From Chryseosolibacter sp036402075 (GTDB lineage: Bacteria > Bacteroidota > Bacteroidia > Cytophagales > Cyclobacteriaceae): a stretch of DNA of 36,404 nucleotides. The position numbers were made by a program, and so were the translations under genes. The notes beneath the pieces were generated by a model, which did not search any database, was not told the DNA's origin, and saw only the letters and a program-made list of their open reading frames with translations. The DNA lies in assembly GCA_036402075.1 (NCBI GenBank), contig DASWTP010000190.1:1-36404 (forward strand). Reading direction: 5' to 3'. Shown in pieces: positions 1 through 7,414 of this stretch. Within the stretch, counting starts at the first letter, position 1. Each line of letters begins with the position of its first letter.

Positions 1-1041
1 GTATCCATTCTCAAGATTCATCAGGTATTTATCCCACGACTCAAACTGGCTTGTTGTTTTCAAACGCGCGTCTGATTCAGGCAGCATTTCCGTAACGAAA
101 ATCTCGGGAAGGCCATCATTGTTAATGTCGGCCATGTCCGCTCCCATCGAGCCCATGCTGATTTCCTGCATGTAATCATCGATGCTTTCAGTAAATGTTC
201 CGTCACCATTGTTGAAGTAGAGGTAATCCTTTTCAAAGAAGTCGTTGGAGACATAAATGTCTGGCCAGCTGTCTTTATTCAGATCGCCAATGGTAACACC
301 AAGCCCAAAACCGATCTGGCTTGTGTAGATCCCGGCTTTCTGACTCACGTCAACAAATAGATCGCCATCGTTTCGAAGTAGCTTATTTCCGCCTAATGTG
401 TCAGGGATTGACCGCTGATCTTTCCGCAGGTCATAGTTTCCGACTGAGCGGATCGAATTATTGAGCAGGTAACAATCGAGGTCGCCATCCTTATCATAGT
501 CGAAGAAAGCAGCATGAGTTGAGAGCCCTTTAAAATCCAACCCGAACTCTTTTGCGCGATCGGTGAATGTCAGATCCTTATTGTTAATAAATAATTGATT
601 GAATCGGTTGGGTGTGTCTGGCGGCCCCGATTTGCAGATGTAAATGTCGGGGTAGCCATCGGCATTTACATCGGCAATGCTTACGCCCGTAGTCCAGACG
701 CCTTTGGGGCTCACACCCGCCTTCTCAGAAATATCTTCGAATGTAAGGTTGCCTTTGTTCAGGTATAATTTATTGGAAGTGAGATTTCCGGAAAAAAATA
801 TATCCTGGAGGCCATCTAAATTAAAATCACCGATACCTACTCCTCCACCATTATAAAAATTACGGAATGTGTAGGTATTCAACTCTTCGGTGTAATCAAG
901 CTTGTTTACGAAGTCGATGCCGCACTCTTCCTTGGATAAAAGCTTAAAGCGGAGGTTTGATCGGTCCGTTTCCGCATTCTTTGTCGAACAGGCAGCAACA
1001 AACAAGATGAAACCTGCCAGGAGCTGAACACGGCTTTTCAC
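1..1041 (-). CDS. FG-GAP/VCBS repeat lipoprotein (CRTAC1/ASPIC-UnbV type), partial
   Basis: The reading frame is open for 347 codons from GTG at 1041 to the window edge, so the C-terminus is missing. An ATG reading nearby in another frame stops at once, and the GTG start gives a clean lipoprotein signal: basic VKSR, a hydrophobic run, then a lipobox ending FVAAC. At least five calcium-binding FG-GAP/VCBS loops follow, each of the form DxNxDGxxD: GDFNLDGLQD, ADVNADGYPD, FDYDKDGDLD, GDLNKDSWPD and ADINNDGLPE. The family normally forms a beta-propeller and often ends in an ASPIC/UnbV domain, which would lie outside the window. It is probably surface-anchored. Its place downstream of SusD suggests a link to glycan capture, but a terminator separates them, so a shared function is inference. 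Confidence 0.85.
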   Translation of the reverse strand, partial: MKSRVQLLAGFILFVAACSTKNAETDRSNLRFKLLSKEECGIDFVNKLDYTEELNTYTFRNFYNGGGVGIGDFNLDGLQDIFFSGNLTSNKLYLNKGNLTFEDISEKAGVSPKGVWTTGVSIADVNADGYPDIYICKSGPPDTPNRFNQLFINNKDLTFTDRAKEFGLDFKGLSTHAAFFDYDKDGDLDCYLLNNSIRSVGNYDLRKDQRSIPDTLGGNKLLRNDGDLFVDVSQKAGIYTSQIGFGLGVTIGDLNKDSWPDIYVSNDFFEKDYLYFNNGDGTFTESIDDYMQEISMGSMGADMADINNDGLPEIFVTEMLPESDARLKTTSQFESWDKYLMNLENGY

Positions 1042-1142
1042 TTGACTTTCCCCAATGATTTCATCTTCAAAAATAAACAAGCGTGAACGAAAAACACATT
1101 GTGCGTCAGCAAAACTCAGGTGAATTGTTAGAAAATATGGGC

Positions 1143-1178
1143 AAAAAAAAAGCAAACACCTTGCGATGTTTGCTTTTT
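1143..1178 (-). terminator. Rho-independent terminator after the susCD operon
   Basis: An AAAGCAAACA / TGTTTGCTTT stem with an 8-nt loop lies about 20 bp beyond the SusD stop codon. Read on the minus strand the stem is followed by a run of nine Ts, the classic terminator layout. It separates susD from the FG-GAP lipoprotein gene. Confidence 0.85.
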
Positions 1179-1195
1179 GAAAACTTATCTAAAAC

Positions 1196-2800
1196 CTAGT
1201 TGTAACCAGGGTTCTGCACAAGCTTATTATTAGCATCAAGCTGTGGCTTTGGAATCGGGAACAGCTTGAAGTGTGCTGCACTCGCGTCCTTTTCCCACCA
1301 TGCATCGTCAAACTTGTCGAAGCGGATCAAATCCTGGCGTCTGGTCATTTCAGCGAACATTTCGCGACCACGCTCAGCCAGAAGTTTGTCAGCATCCAGT
1401 GTAACGTATGGATCAACACCCGCGCGGGTTCTGATTTGATTAACCAATGTCAATGCTTGCGCATCGGCAGCGTTAAGTCTCCATTTTGCTTCAGCGAGTG
1501 ACAAGATGATGTCCGCAAGACGGAACACAACGAAGTCGTTGCTCAAGTTAGCGGTTCCACCTTGCTCGTACTCATATTTTCCGATACGAGCACCACCCTG
1601 GCGCCATGAGTTCGGATAGATCTCGTTGATCTCTGGAGTGAATGTAAGTGGAGCGCCATCAGGATCGCTTGAGTCGAAACCTGGGTCAGTTGCGCGGGTT
1701 CCATCAGGATTGAACTGAGGACCAACAACGAAGTTGCTCAAACGCTCATCTTGGGTACCTACTGAAGGAGCAAGTGCTTTGCCTTTCCAAACAGGACCTT
1801 GAGGACCAGGGTTCTTAGCAGGATCGACATATGAGTTATAGAACTCTTCTACAACTGCGTAACCGTTCCAAGGCTGGTCAGTAAGCTTATATACACCCTG
1901 CGATGCATAGTGCAGTGTCATCATTGGCCAGTTGAAACCTTGTGCAAAAACTTTGTCGTAAGGATAAACGAAGATGTTCTCGTTTGACGTGTTATTACGT
2001 GTTCCAAAGTTGTTTGAATAGGTTCCCTCCAGAGAGTAAGGGCCATTGTTAATTAGATCAGTTGCTGCATCAATAGCCTTTTGCCACTGAGGGGTGCCTG
2101 TATAGACACCGGCATTGAGGTACAGTTTTGTCTTAATAGCAAGAGCAGCCCATTTCGTCATACGACCATAGGTAGAAGCATCCTTAGCTGTCGGAAGATC
2201 GTTCATCACCGCATTAAGCTCGCTTTCAACGAACGCGTAAACCGTTGCTCTTGGAGAGGTAGCTGGTGCATCTGTCGCAGTAAAGTCTGTCGCCAGCGGA
2301 ACATTTCCGAAGGAGTCAAGCAACCAATAATACCACAGGGCGCGGATCGCTCTCAACTCGGATATGAATTTTTTCGACTGCTCAGCCGCAGCGGGACTAG
2401 TCTCAGCGAGTTGCTGGAATTGGAAAATCAAGCGGTTACAAGTGTTAACTCCGCCATACATGAAACCCCAGGCGTTGTTAAAGAAACCGTTGTCTTTCGT
2501 CCATTGATGTTCGTGTAGCTGAAGGAGAATACCACCGTCATACCAGTCACCACCCTTTGTGGCAATTACCAGTTCATCAGAAGCAAGCTCCTGGATCGAC
2601 CACAGGTTCGAGTGGTTACCAAGTCCTCCGAAAGCTGAATATGCTTGCCCAAGTGCAGCGATAAATTCCTGGTCTGTCTTAAAGAAGTTATCTGCCGTCA
2701 CATCACTATATAATTCTTCCTCAAGGTCTGTACACGACTGCGTAAAGAACGTCAGTCCTGCGCCTAGCATAAGAACTTTTTTAAATATCGATTTTTTCAT
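1196..2800 (-). CDS. SusD/RagB family glycan-binding lipoprotein
   Basis: This 534-residue protein is the surface glycan-binding partner of the SusC channel just upstream. It starts with a lipoprotein signal peptide (MKKSIFKKVLMLG...) ending in FTQSC, with Cys23 the likely lipidated residue, followed by an acidic stretch typical of surface lipoproteins in this phylum. The N-terminal half carries the helical TPR-like SusD scaffold (FFKTDQEFIAALGQAYSAF, RAIRALWYYWLLDSFGNVPL). The C-terminal SusD/RagB region includes DFVVFRLADIILSLAEA and the family ending RRQDLIRFDKF...LFPIPKPQLDAN. Length fits the family. It lies 17 bp behind susC, so the two are co-transcribed. SusD proteins bind the glycan at the cell surface and act as a lid on SusC. 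The substrate cannot be read from sequence; the neighbours suggest alpha-glucosides. Confidence 0.95.
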   Translation of the reverse strand: MKKSIFKKVLMLGAGLTFFTQSCTDLEEELYSDVTADNFFKTDQEFIAALGQAYSAFGGLGNHSNLWSIQELASDELVIATKGGDWYDGGILLQLHEHQWTKDNGFFNNAWGFMYGGVNTCNRLIFQFQQLAETSPAAAEQSKKFISELRAIRALWYYWLLDSFGNVPLATDFTATDAPATSPRATVYAFVESELNAVMNDLPTAKDASTYGRMTKWAALAIKTKLYLNAGVYTGTPQWQKAIDAATDLINNGPYSLEGTYSNNFGTRNNTSNENIFVYPYDKVFAQGFNWPMMTLHYASQGVYKLTDQPWNGYAVVEEFYNSYVDPAKNPGPQGPVWKGKALAPSVGTQDERLSNFVVGPQFNPDGTRATDPGFDSSDPDGAPLTFTPEINEIYPNSWRQGGARIGKYEYEQGGTANLSNDFVVFRLADIILSLAEAKWRLNAADAQALTLVNQIRTRAGVDPYVTLDADKLLAERGREMFAEMTRRQDLIRFDKFDDAWWEKDASAAHFKLFPIPKPQLDANNKLVQNPGYN

Positions 2801-2817
2801 TTTAAGTTCTATTTAAA

Positions 2818-5793
2818 TCAAAAACCAAGATTAACACCGAACGTAAAGACTCTGGTAGTAAAATACGTTGAACGTCTTTCGATACCAGGCGCCAATGGAT
2901 TATCAGGATCTGGCTCCGAGTCAACGTAACGAACTTCAGGGTCAATACCAGTATAACCGGTAATGGTAAACAAGTTCTGACCAGAAACGAAGAATCTAAG
3001 CTTATTGACATTACCCTTCATTGGGAAATTGTAACCAATTGTCATGTTGTCCAGACGGATAAAATCTGCGTCTTCCACGTGTGTGCTGTTAACAACTGCC
3101 TTGGTAATAGAAGGATCGTAGTACTTGGTCTTTACAACGTTGTAGTTACCAACTGTTGTAACCTCGTTATTTTCATAGAAACCGCGGTAGCTGTTCACAA
3201 GGTCGTGACCGAATGCGCCACGGAAGAAGATATTCACATCAAAATTTTTCCAGGTGATTGAGTTGTTGAAACCAACGGTAAAGTCAGGAAGACCCTGGCC
3301 GATTACGGTTCTGTCATCATCACAATCGCAGTAGCTTCCGTCTCCATTGAGATCCTGGAATGCAGGTGTTCCGTTAGCGTTAACTCCTACCTGGACTGGG
3401 CCCCAGATTTCACCAAGAGGACCGCCTTCTTTCACGCGAACCAGCTCAGTTTCGTTCTGGCCAGGAGAACCCATACCAGCCTGGTAAAGTACTCCACCTT
3501 CGCCACCGAAGCTCAACGCTCCGTCACCTGACGACAAGCTCACGATCTTCGTATCGAACGTGGAGATGTTACCACCAACGGTCCAAATAAAATCGCCATT
3601 GTTAACTGCCTGATAGTTCAGGGCAAGCTCGATACCGGAGTTCTGAATCTCACCGATGTTGAGGATAGTTGTGCGGTTCAGGTTTGGAGGCTGAGGCACG
3701 TTTACTTCGAGAAGCAGATCGCGGGTATTTCTGGTGTAGTAGTCGATCGTACCGGTCAACTTGTTGTCAAGCAACGCAAAGTCAACTCCGAAGTCGATCT
3801 CTTCTTTGGTTTCCCACTGAAGGTCAGGGTTCGGGTTACTGATCGGACCGTAGCTATCAACATAAGCGCCATTGATGAAGAAACTTCCCGTGCGACCGAA
3901 GCGCTGCAATGAAATGTACGATGCGTTTGGCTGGTTTCCGGTTACACCGTAACTGGCTCTCAATTTCAAACTGTTGATTGCCGGAAGGTCAAACAAGTTG
4001 CTTAGTGTAGCACCAGCGCTTACGGCAGGGAATGCACCCCACTTGTTGTTTGCACCAAAACGGCTTGAACCTTCGTAACGCAAGGCTGCAGACAAGAAAT
4101 AGGTCTCTTTGAAATTGAAGTTCGCACGACCGAAGAAGGCGATCAGCTTGTTTGCATCAGCGTAGCTGAAAACATTTCCAAGTCCATTGTCAAACTCAAG
4201 AGCAGCGCCAAGGTTATTGTAGGTGAAAGCATCCGTCAGGAAGTTACCCCCTGAGGCACCGAAGCCTTCGTTGAAGAAGTCCTGGTATGAATAACCACCC
4301 AATAAGGTTACGTTAAGATCACTGAACGTTTTATCATAATTCAACGTGGCTTCGAACAGCTCATTAAATCTTCTGTCGGTTCTGCGACCGGCACCACCGA
4401 GTCCGTTTCTACCACCGAATTTTGCAGTTTTTCTATTGTAGCTACCTCTGAGATCCGTCTCGTTCTGCTGTGAGTAGAACAATGAGAAACGAAGACCGTT
4501 GATGAAATCGCTGAAATCGTATTCACCGCGCAAGCTTGCAAGAAGGCGCAAGTCCTGGCCATCGCGTTCGTTTTGTTCAACGATAGAAAGTGGGTTGAAG
4601 AAGTCGAAAATATCGCGTTCTGCATAGCCACCGTAGTTACCACCAGCGGTCGCGCTTGTGGTTGTATTGTCATACACAGGCATTGTCGGGTTGGCGATGA
4701 TCGCATAGTTGAATGATTCTGCGAAGCCATACTGCGATTCCCGTGTAGTTGTAGACAAGTTTAATGCGAAAGTTGCTCTGTCCTTCAAAGCCTTCTGGCT
4801 CAGATTAAGACGAGCGTTGATTTGCTGGAAGCCTGACTTCAGACCAACACCGTTTGCATCACGCACGTTAACAGAAGCCCTGTATGTAGTGCTTGGTGTT
4901 CCACCACCCAATGAGAGGTTATGAACATGGCTGATACCGGTGCGTGTCACCAGGTCCAACCAGTCTGTATCCGCACCGAGGTCGCGTGCACCCGGTACCT
5001 GGCGATACTCATCTGCAGACATGGTTTCAATTGTTCTTGCCACATTTTCTGCGGCAATTGAACCATTGTATTCCACCGTCACTTTACCAGACTTTCCGCT
5101 CTTTGTAGTAACAAGAATAACCCCGCTACCACCGCGAGATCCATAGATCGCAGCGGCAGATGCATCCTTCAAAACATCGATTGAAGCAATGTCGTTAGGG
5201 TCAACCGTGCTGAGGGAGCCACCGATCACTCCATCGATTACAACAAGTGGAGATGAGTTAGCACCGAATGTCGAAACACCGCGGAGGCGGATGTTGAAAC
5301 CTGCGTTGGGGTCACCACCTGGGCGGGTAATGTTAAGACCTGCTACCTTACCCTGGAGGAGCTGAACCGGATCGTTCACAGTACCCTTGTTAAAGTCTTC
5401 AGCCTTCACGCTCGACACGGCACTGGTGATTTCCTTCTTTTCCTGAGTTCCGTAACCTACCACAACAACTTCTGAAAGTGAAGTTACATCGGAGGCCAGG
5501 CTTGAGTTGATTGTACTTTGGGTGCCTACTACCACTTCTTGTGAAGTGTAGCCTACAAAAGAGAATACCAAAGTAGCGTTGTTGCCAACATTAATGGAGT
5601 AATTTCCTTCTGCATCTGTGGCGGTACCATTGTTAGTACCTTTTTCAATTACATTGACACCTGGGAGGCCAGTGCCATCGTCTGCTGACGTCACCTTCCC
5701 GGTCACAGTCCTACTCTGCGACCACGCTATGGTCGTAATTAACATGAGTAGAACCGTAAGATACCTGCTTAGAGACAAGTAAAATTTTGTCAT
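2818..5793 (-). CDS. SusC/RagA family TonB-linked outer-membrane transporter
   Basis: This 991-residue protein is a TonB-dependent outer-membrane channel that imports oligosaccharides together with SusD. A signal peptide (residues 1-26, ending AWSQ) is followed by a carboxypeptidase-regulatory-like domain (about 28-110; TGLPGVNVIEKGTNNGT), the linker SLSEVVVVGYGTQ, and the plug domain (about 115-240) with the SusC signatures VQLLQGKVAGLNI, IRLRGVSTFG and IDVLKDASAAAIYGSRG. The rest is the 22-strand barrel and ends in an aromatic-rich strand (RVFTFGVNLGF), as expected for BAM-dependent insertion. There is no N-terminal anti-sigma-interacting extension, so control is more likely by the divergent LacI regulator than by a sigma/anti-sigma pair. 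Length and architecture are normal. The ATG at 5793 was chosen because the signal peptide follows directly. Confidence 0.97.
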   Translation of the reverse strand: MTKFYLSLSRYLTVLLMLITTIAWSQSRTVTGKVTSADDGTGLPGVNVIEKGTNNGTATDAEGNYSINVGNNATLVFSFVGYTSQEVVVGTQSTINSSLASDVTSLSEVVVVGYGTQEKKEITSAVSSVKAEDFNKGTVNDPVQLLQGKVAGLNITRPGGDPNAGFNIRLRGVSTFGANSSPLVVIDGVIGGSLSTVDPNDIASIDVLKDASAAAIYGSRGGSGVILVTTKSGKSGKVTVEYNGSIAAENVARTIETMSADEYRQVPGARDLGADTDWLDLVTRTGISHVHNLSLGGGTPSTTYRASVNVRDANGVGLKSGFQQINARLNLSQKALKDRATFALNLSTTTRESQYGFAESFNYAIIANPTMPVYDNTTTSATAGGNYGGYAERDIFDFFNPLSIVEQNERDGQDLRLLASLRGEYDFSDFINGLRFSLFYSQQNETDLRGSYNRKTAKFGGRNGLGGAGRRTDRRFNELFEATLNYDKTFSDLNVTLLGGYSYQDFFNEGFGASGGNFLTDAFTYNNLGAALEFDNGLGNVFSYADANKLIAFFGRANFNFKETYFLSAALRYEGSSRFGANNKWGAFPAVSAGATLSNLFDLPAINSLKLRASYGVTGNQPNASYISLQRFGRTGSFFINGAYVDSYGPISNPNPDLQWETKEEIDFGVDFALLDNKLTGTIDYYTRNTRDLLLEVNVPQPPNLNRTTILNIGEIQNSGIELALNYQAVNNGDFIWTVGGNISTFDTKIVSLSSGDGALSFGGEGGVLYQAGMGSPGQNETELVRVKEGGPLGEIWGPVQVGVNANGTPAFQDLNGDGSYCDCDDDRTVIGQGLPDFTVGFNNSITWKNFDVNIFFRGAFGHDLVNSYRGFYENNEVTTVGNYNVVKTKYYDPSITKAVVNSTHVEDADFIRLDNMTIGYNFPMKGNVNKLRFFVSGQNLFTITGYTGIDPEVRYVDSEPDPDNPLAPGIERRSTYFTTRVFTFGVNLGF

Positions 5794-5947
5794 ACGGTTT
5801 TTTTGGTTTGGGTTAACTGTTAAAAAATAAGTGGAGATGGTAGAAAGGCGTGGGTCAAATCACACATCCTACAATTCCAATTAAAATATAGGAAGAAGCA
5901 GGTGATTAACTACGCAAAATTTGAGATTATTTTTTTAGGAATCGAAT

Positions 5948-5962
5948 CCGCAAACGTTTCCG
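5948..5962. promoter_or_regulatory. LacI-type operator, susC-proximal
   Basis: CCGCAAACGTTTCCG contains the perfect 8-bp palindrome AAACGTTT centred on CG, the usual core of LacI/CcpA-family operators. It is about 160 bp upstream of the susC start. It resembles the second site at 6045-6058 (shared core GGAAACGTT on one strand), which argues against chance. Confidence 0.6.
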
Positions 5963-6044
5963 ATTAAATTTAATTCAGTTTCAAGGCGTCAGGTTTGTCT
6001 GATTTTAGTAAAAACGTAATCCGCATCGTCAATGAAAACATTCA

Positions 6045-6058
6045 TGGAAACGTTGGCA
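6045..6058. promoter_or_regulatory. LacI-type operator, cre-like
   Basis: TGGAAACGTTGGCA fits the TGnAAnCGnTnnCA pattern known for CcpA/LacI-family operators at every fixed position. It lies 96 bp (centre to centre) from the other palindrome, close to nine helical turns, which would allow a dimer or tetramer of the adjacent regulator to bridge both sites. Binding by that regulator is inferred. Confidence 0.6.
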
Positions 6059-6183
6059 AAACCCGGTGCACCCAGCCAGCAGAAAAACGGCCATAGTAAA
6101 CTTCAACAATCGATTGCGATGATTCTGCATTTTATTTGCACAACTCGTTGCGGAGATTGTTGCGGAAAGTCTATCTTGCAGGT

Positions 6184-7236
6184 ATGAAATACAACCAAGT
6201 AACCATCAAAGACATTGCCCGTGAATTGGGGATTTCCCCTTCCACCGTTTCACGCGCGCTTAAAGACCACCCTGATATCAGTCCCGAAACGAAGAAGGCC
6301 GTGAACGAACTGGCTGAGAAACTCAACTACCAGCCCAACATCGTTGCGTTAAGTCTTCGCCAGAGCAAAACAAACACGATCGGAGTCATTATCCCCGAAC
6401 TTGTACACTTCTTCTTTTCTACTGTGATAAGCGGAATTGAAGACGTGGCGTACAGTGCTGGCTATAACGTCATCATCACCCAATCAAACGAATCGCTCCA
6501 GCGCGAAAAAACCGACATCAAAGCGCTCTTTAACAGCCGCGTTGACGGCATGCTGATCTCTGTGTCACGCGAAACCAATACCTTCGATCACATTGAAGGC
6601 ATTCTCGCGAAAGGTGTTCCGATGGTCTTTTTTGACCGGGTTTATGAGAATGCTAACTCGAGTAAAATAATTGTAGACGATTTGAGTGGTGCCAAAGAGG
6701 CTACCCTCCACCTCATTGAACAGGGTTGCAAGCGCATTGCCCACCTGGAGGGTCCTCCGAATCTCGAGATCACAAAACAGCGCCTCGAAGGATACCTTGA
6801 AGCACTGAAGGAACATAAGATCACGGTAAAAAAAGAGCTGATTATGGCTTGTCCGCTGGGCACGATTGAAGAAGGAAAAAAGGCAACGGAGAAGCTACTC
6901 GCCATGTCGGAGCCACCTGACGCAATCTTTGCCACGAACGACCCGGCAGCCATGGGCGCGATGCAGGCCATTAAGGAAGCAGGTCTGAAAATACCGAAAG
7001 ACATTGCCGTTGTCGGATTCAGCAACTGGTTCTTTAGCGCGTTACTCGATCCACCATTGACTTCGGTTGATCAGCCTGGTTTTGAAATGGGCCAGGAAGC
7101 CGCCAAGCTTCTGATTCGCCAGATTGAACTCAAGTCGAAGAACAGCGATGTTGACGTTCAGCCTGAGACAAAAGTGTTGAAGACGCGTCTGGTTGTTCGC
7201 GACTCTTCATTAAAGAAAGGAAAAAAGCTTAAATAA
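6184..7236 (+). CDS. LacI family transcriptional regulator
   Basis: This 350-residue DNA-binding repressor/activator probably controls the surrounding glycan locus. The N-terminal helix-turn-helix (QVTIKDIARELGISPSTVSR, residues 5-24) is followed by the hinge (NYQPNIVALSLRQ, about 50-62) that enters the minor groove. A periplasmic-binding-protein-like effector domain follows, with IGVIIPELVHFFFS, VDGMLIS, VPMVFFDR, PDAIFATNDPAAMGAM and IAVVGFSN. The frame is open upstream to a TTG at 6136, but 6184 is the first ATG and gives the normal family N-terminus. The gene is divergent from susCD and about 180 bp upstream of GH31 on the same strand. The effector is most likely a sugar derived from the imported glycan; its identity cannot be read from the sequence. 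Confidence 0.93.
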   Translation: MKYNQVTIKDIARELGISPSTVSRALKDHPDISPETKKAVNELAEKLNYQPNIVALSLRQSKTNTIGVIIPELVHFFFSTVISGIEDVAYSAGYNVIITQSNESLQREKTDIKALFNSRVDGMLISVSRETNTFDHIEGILAKGVPMVFFDRVYENANSSKIIVDDLSGAKEATLHLIEQGCKRIAHLEGPPNLEITKQRLEGYLEALKEHKITVKKELIMACPLGTIEEGKKATEKLLAMSEPPDAIFATNDPAAMGAMQAIKEAGLKIPKDIAVVGFSNWFFSALLDPPLTSVDQPGFEMGQEAAKLLIRQIELKSKNSDVDVQPETKVLKTRLVVRDSSLKKGKKLK

Positions 7237-7253
7237 GCCACACAGCGTTAAAC

Positions 7254-7312
7254 AGTCCACGGTCAGCAGTCGTCAGTCCAAACGGTGGGCGGAGGACTCA
7301 CGGCTGTGGACT
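7254..7312. repeat. Imperfect inverted repeat built from AGTCCAC/CAGTC words
   Basis: The left arm (7254-7279) starts AGTCCACGGTCAGCAGTCG and the right arm (7291-7312) ends CGGCTGTGGACT. The outer AGTCCAC/GTGGACT ends pair perfectly and the interior is made of repeated CAGTC-like words. It lies just after the lacI stop, before GH31, and could fold into a hairpin in RNA. No transposase or target-site duplication was seen. Confidence 0.6.
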
Positions 7313-7414
7313 AATTATTTTTATACACGGCCAAGTTTTCGACTGCTGATGCCGTGAGATTCGCGGCCTTGGTTAACTTTGACTGAAATAGAAACGACTA
7401 ATTCAGCAACGTGC

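Larger units (their letters stand above)
5794..6183. promoter_or_regulatory. Divergent control region between susC and the lacI-type gene
   Basis: These 390 bp separate the divergent susC and LacI-family genes and should hold promoters for both. I see two LacI-type palindromes, described separately. A TTTATTTG box at 6131-6138 differs by one base from TAnnTTTG and would start transcription about 40 nt before the regulator ATG at 6184. I found no perfect TAnnTTTG box for susC. No ORF of note lies here. Confidence 0.6.

Noticed and set aside
2081..2518. Plus-strand frame of 145 codons inside susD
   Set aside because: It is a shadow of the real minus-strand gene, with no recognisable domains.
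7254..7312. Insertion-sequence ends or an attachment site
   Set aside because: The inverted repeat has no transposase, integrase, tRNA or target duplication nearby.
7379..7414. A TTG start giving a GH31 protein 12 residues longer
   Set aside because: The ATG at 7415 gives a family-like N-terminus and the extra residues resemble no signal peptide.
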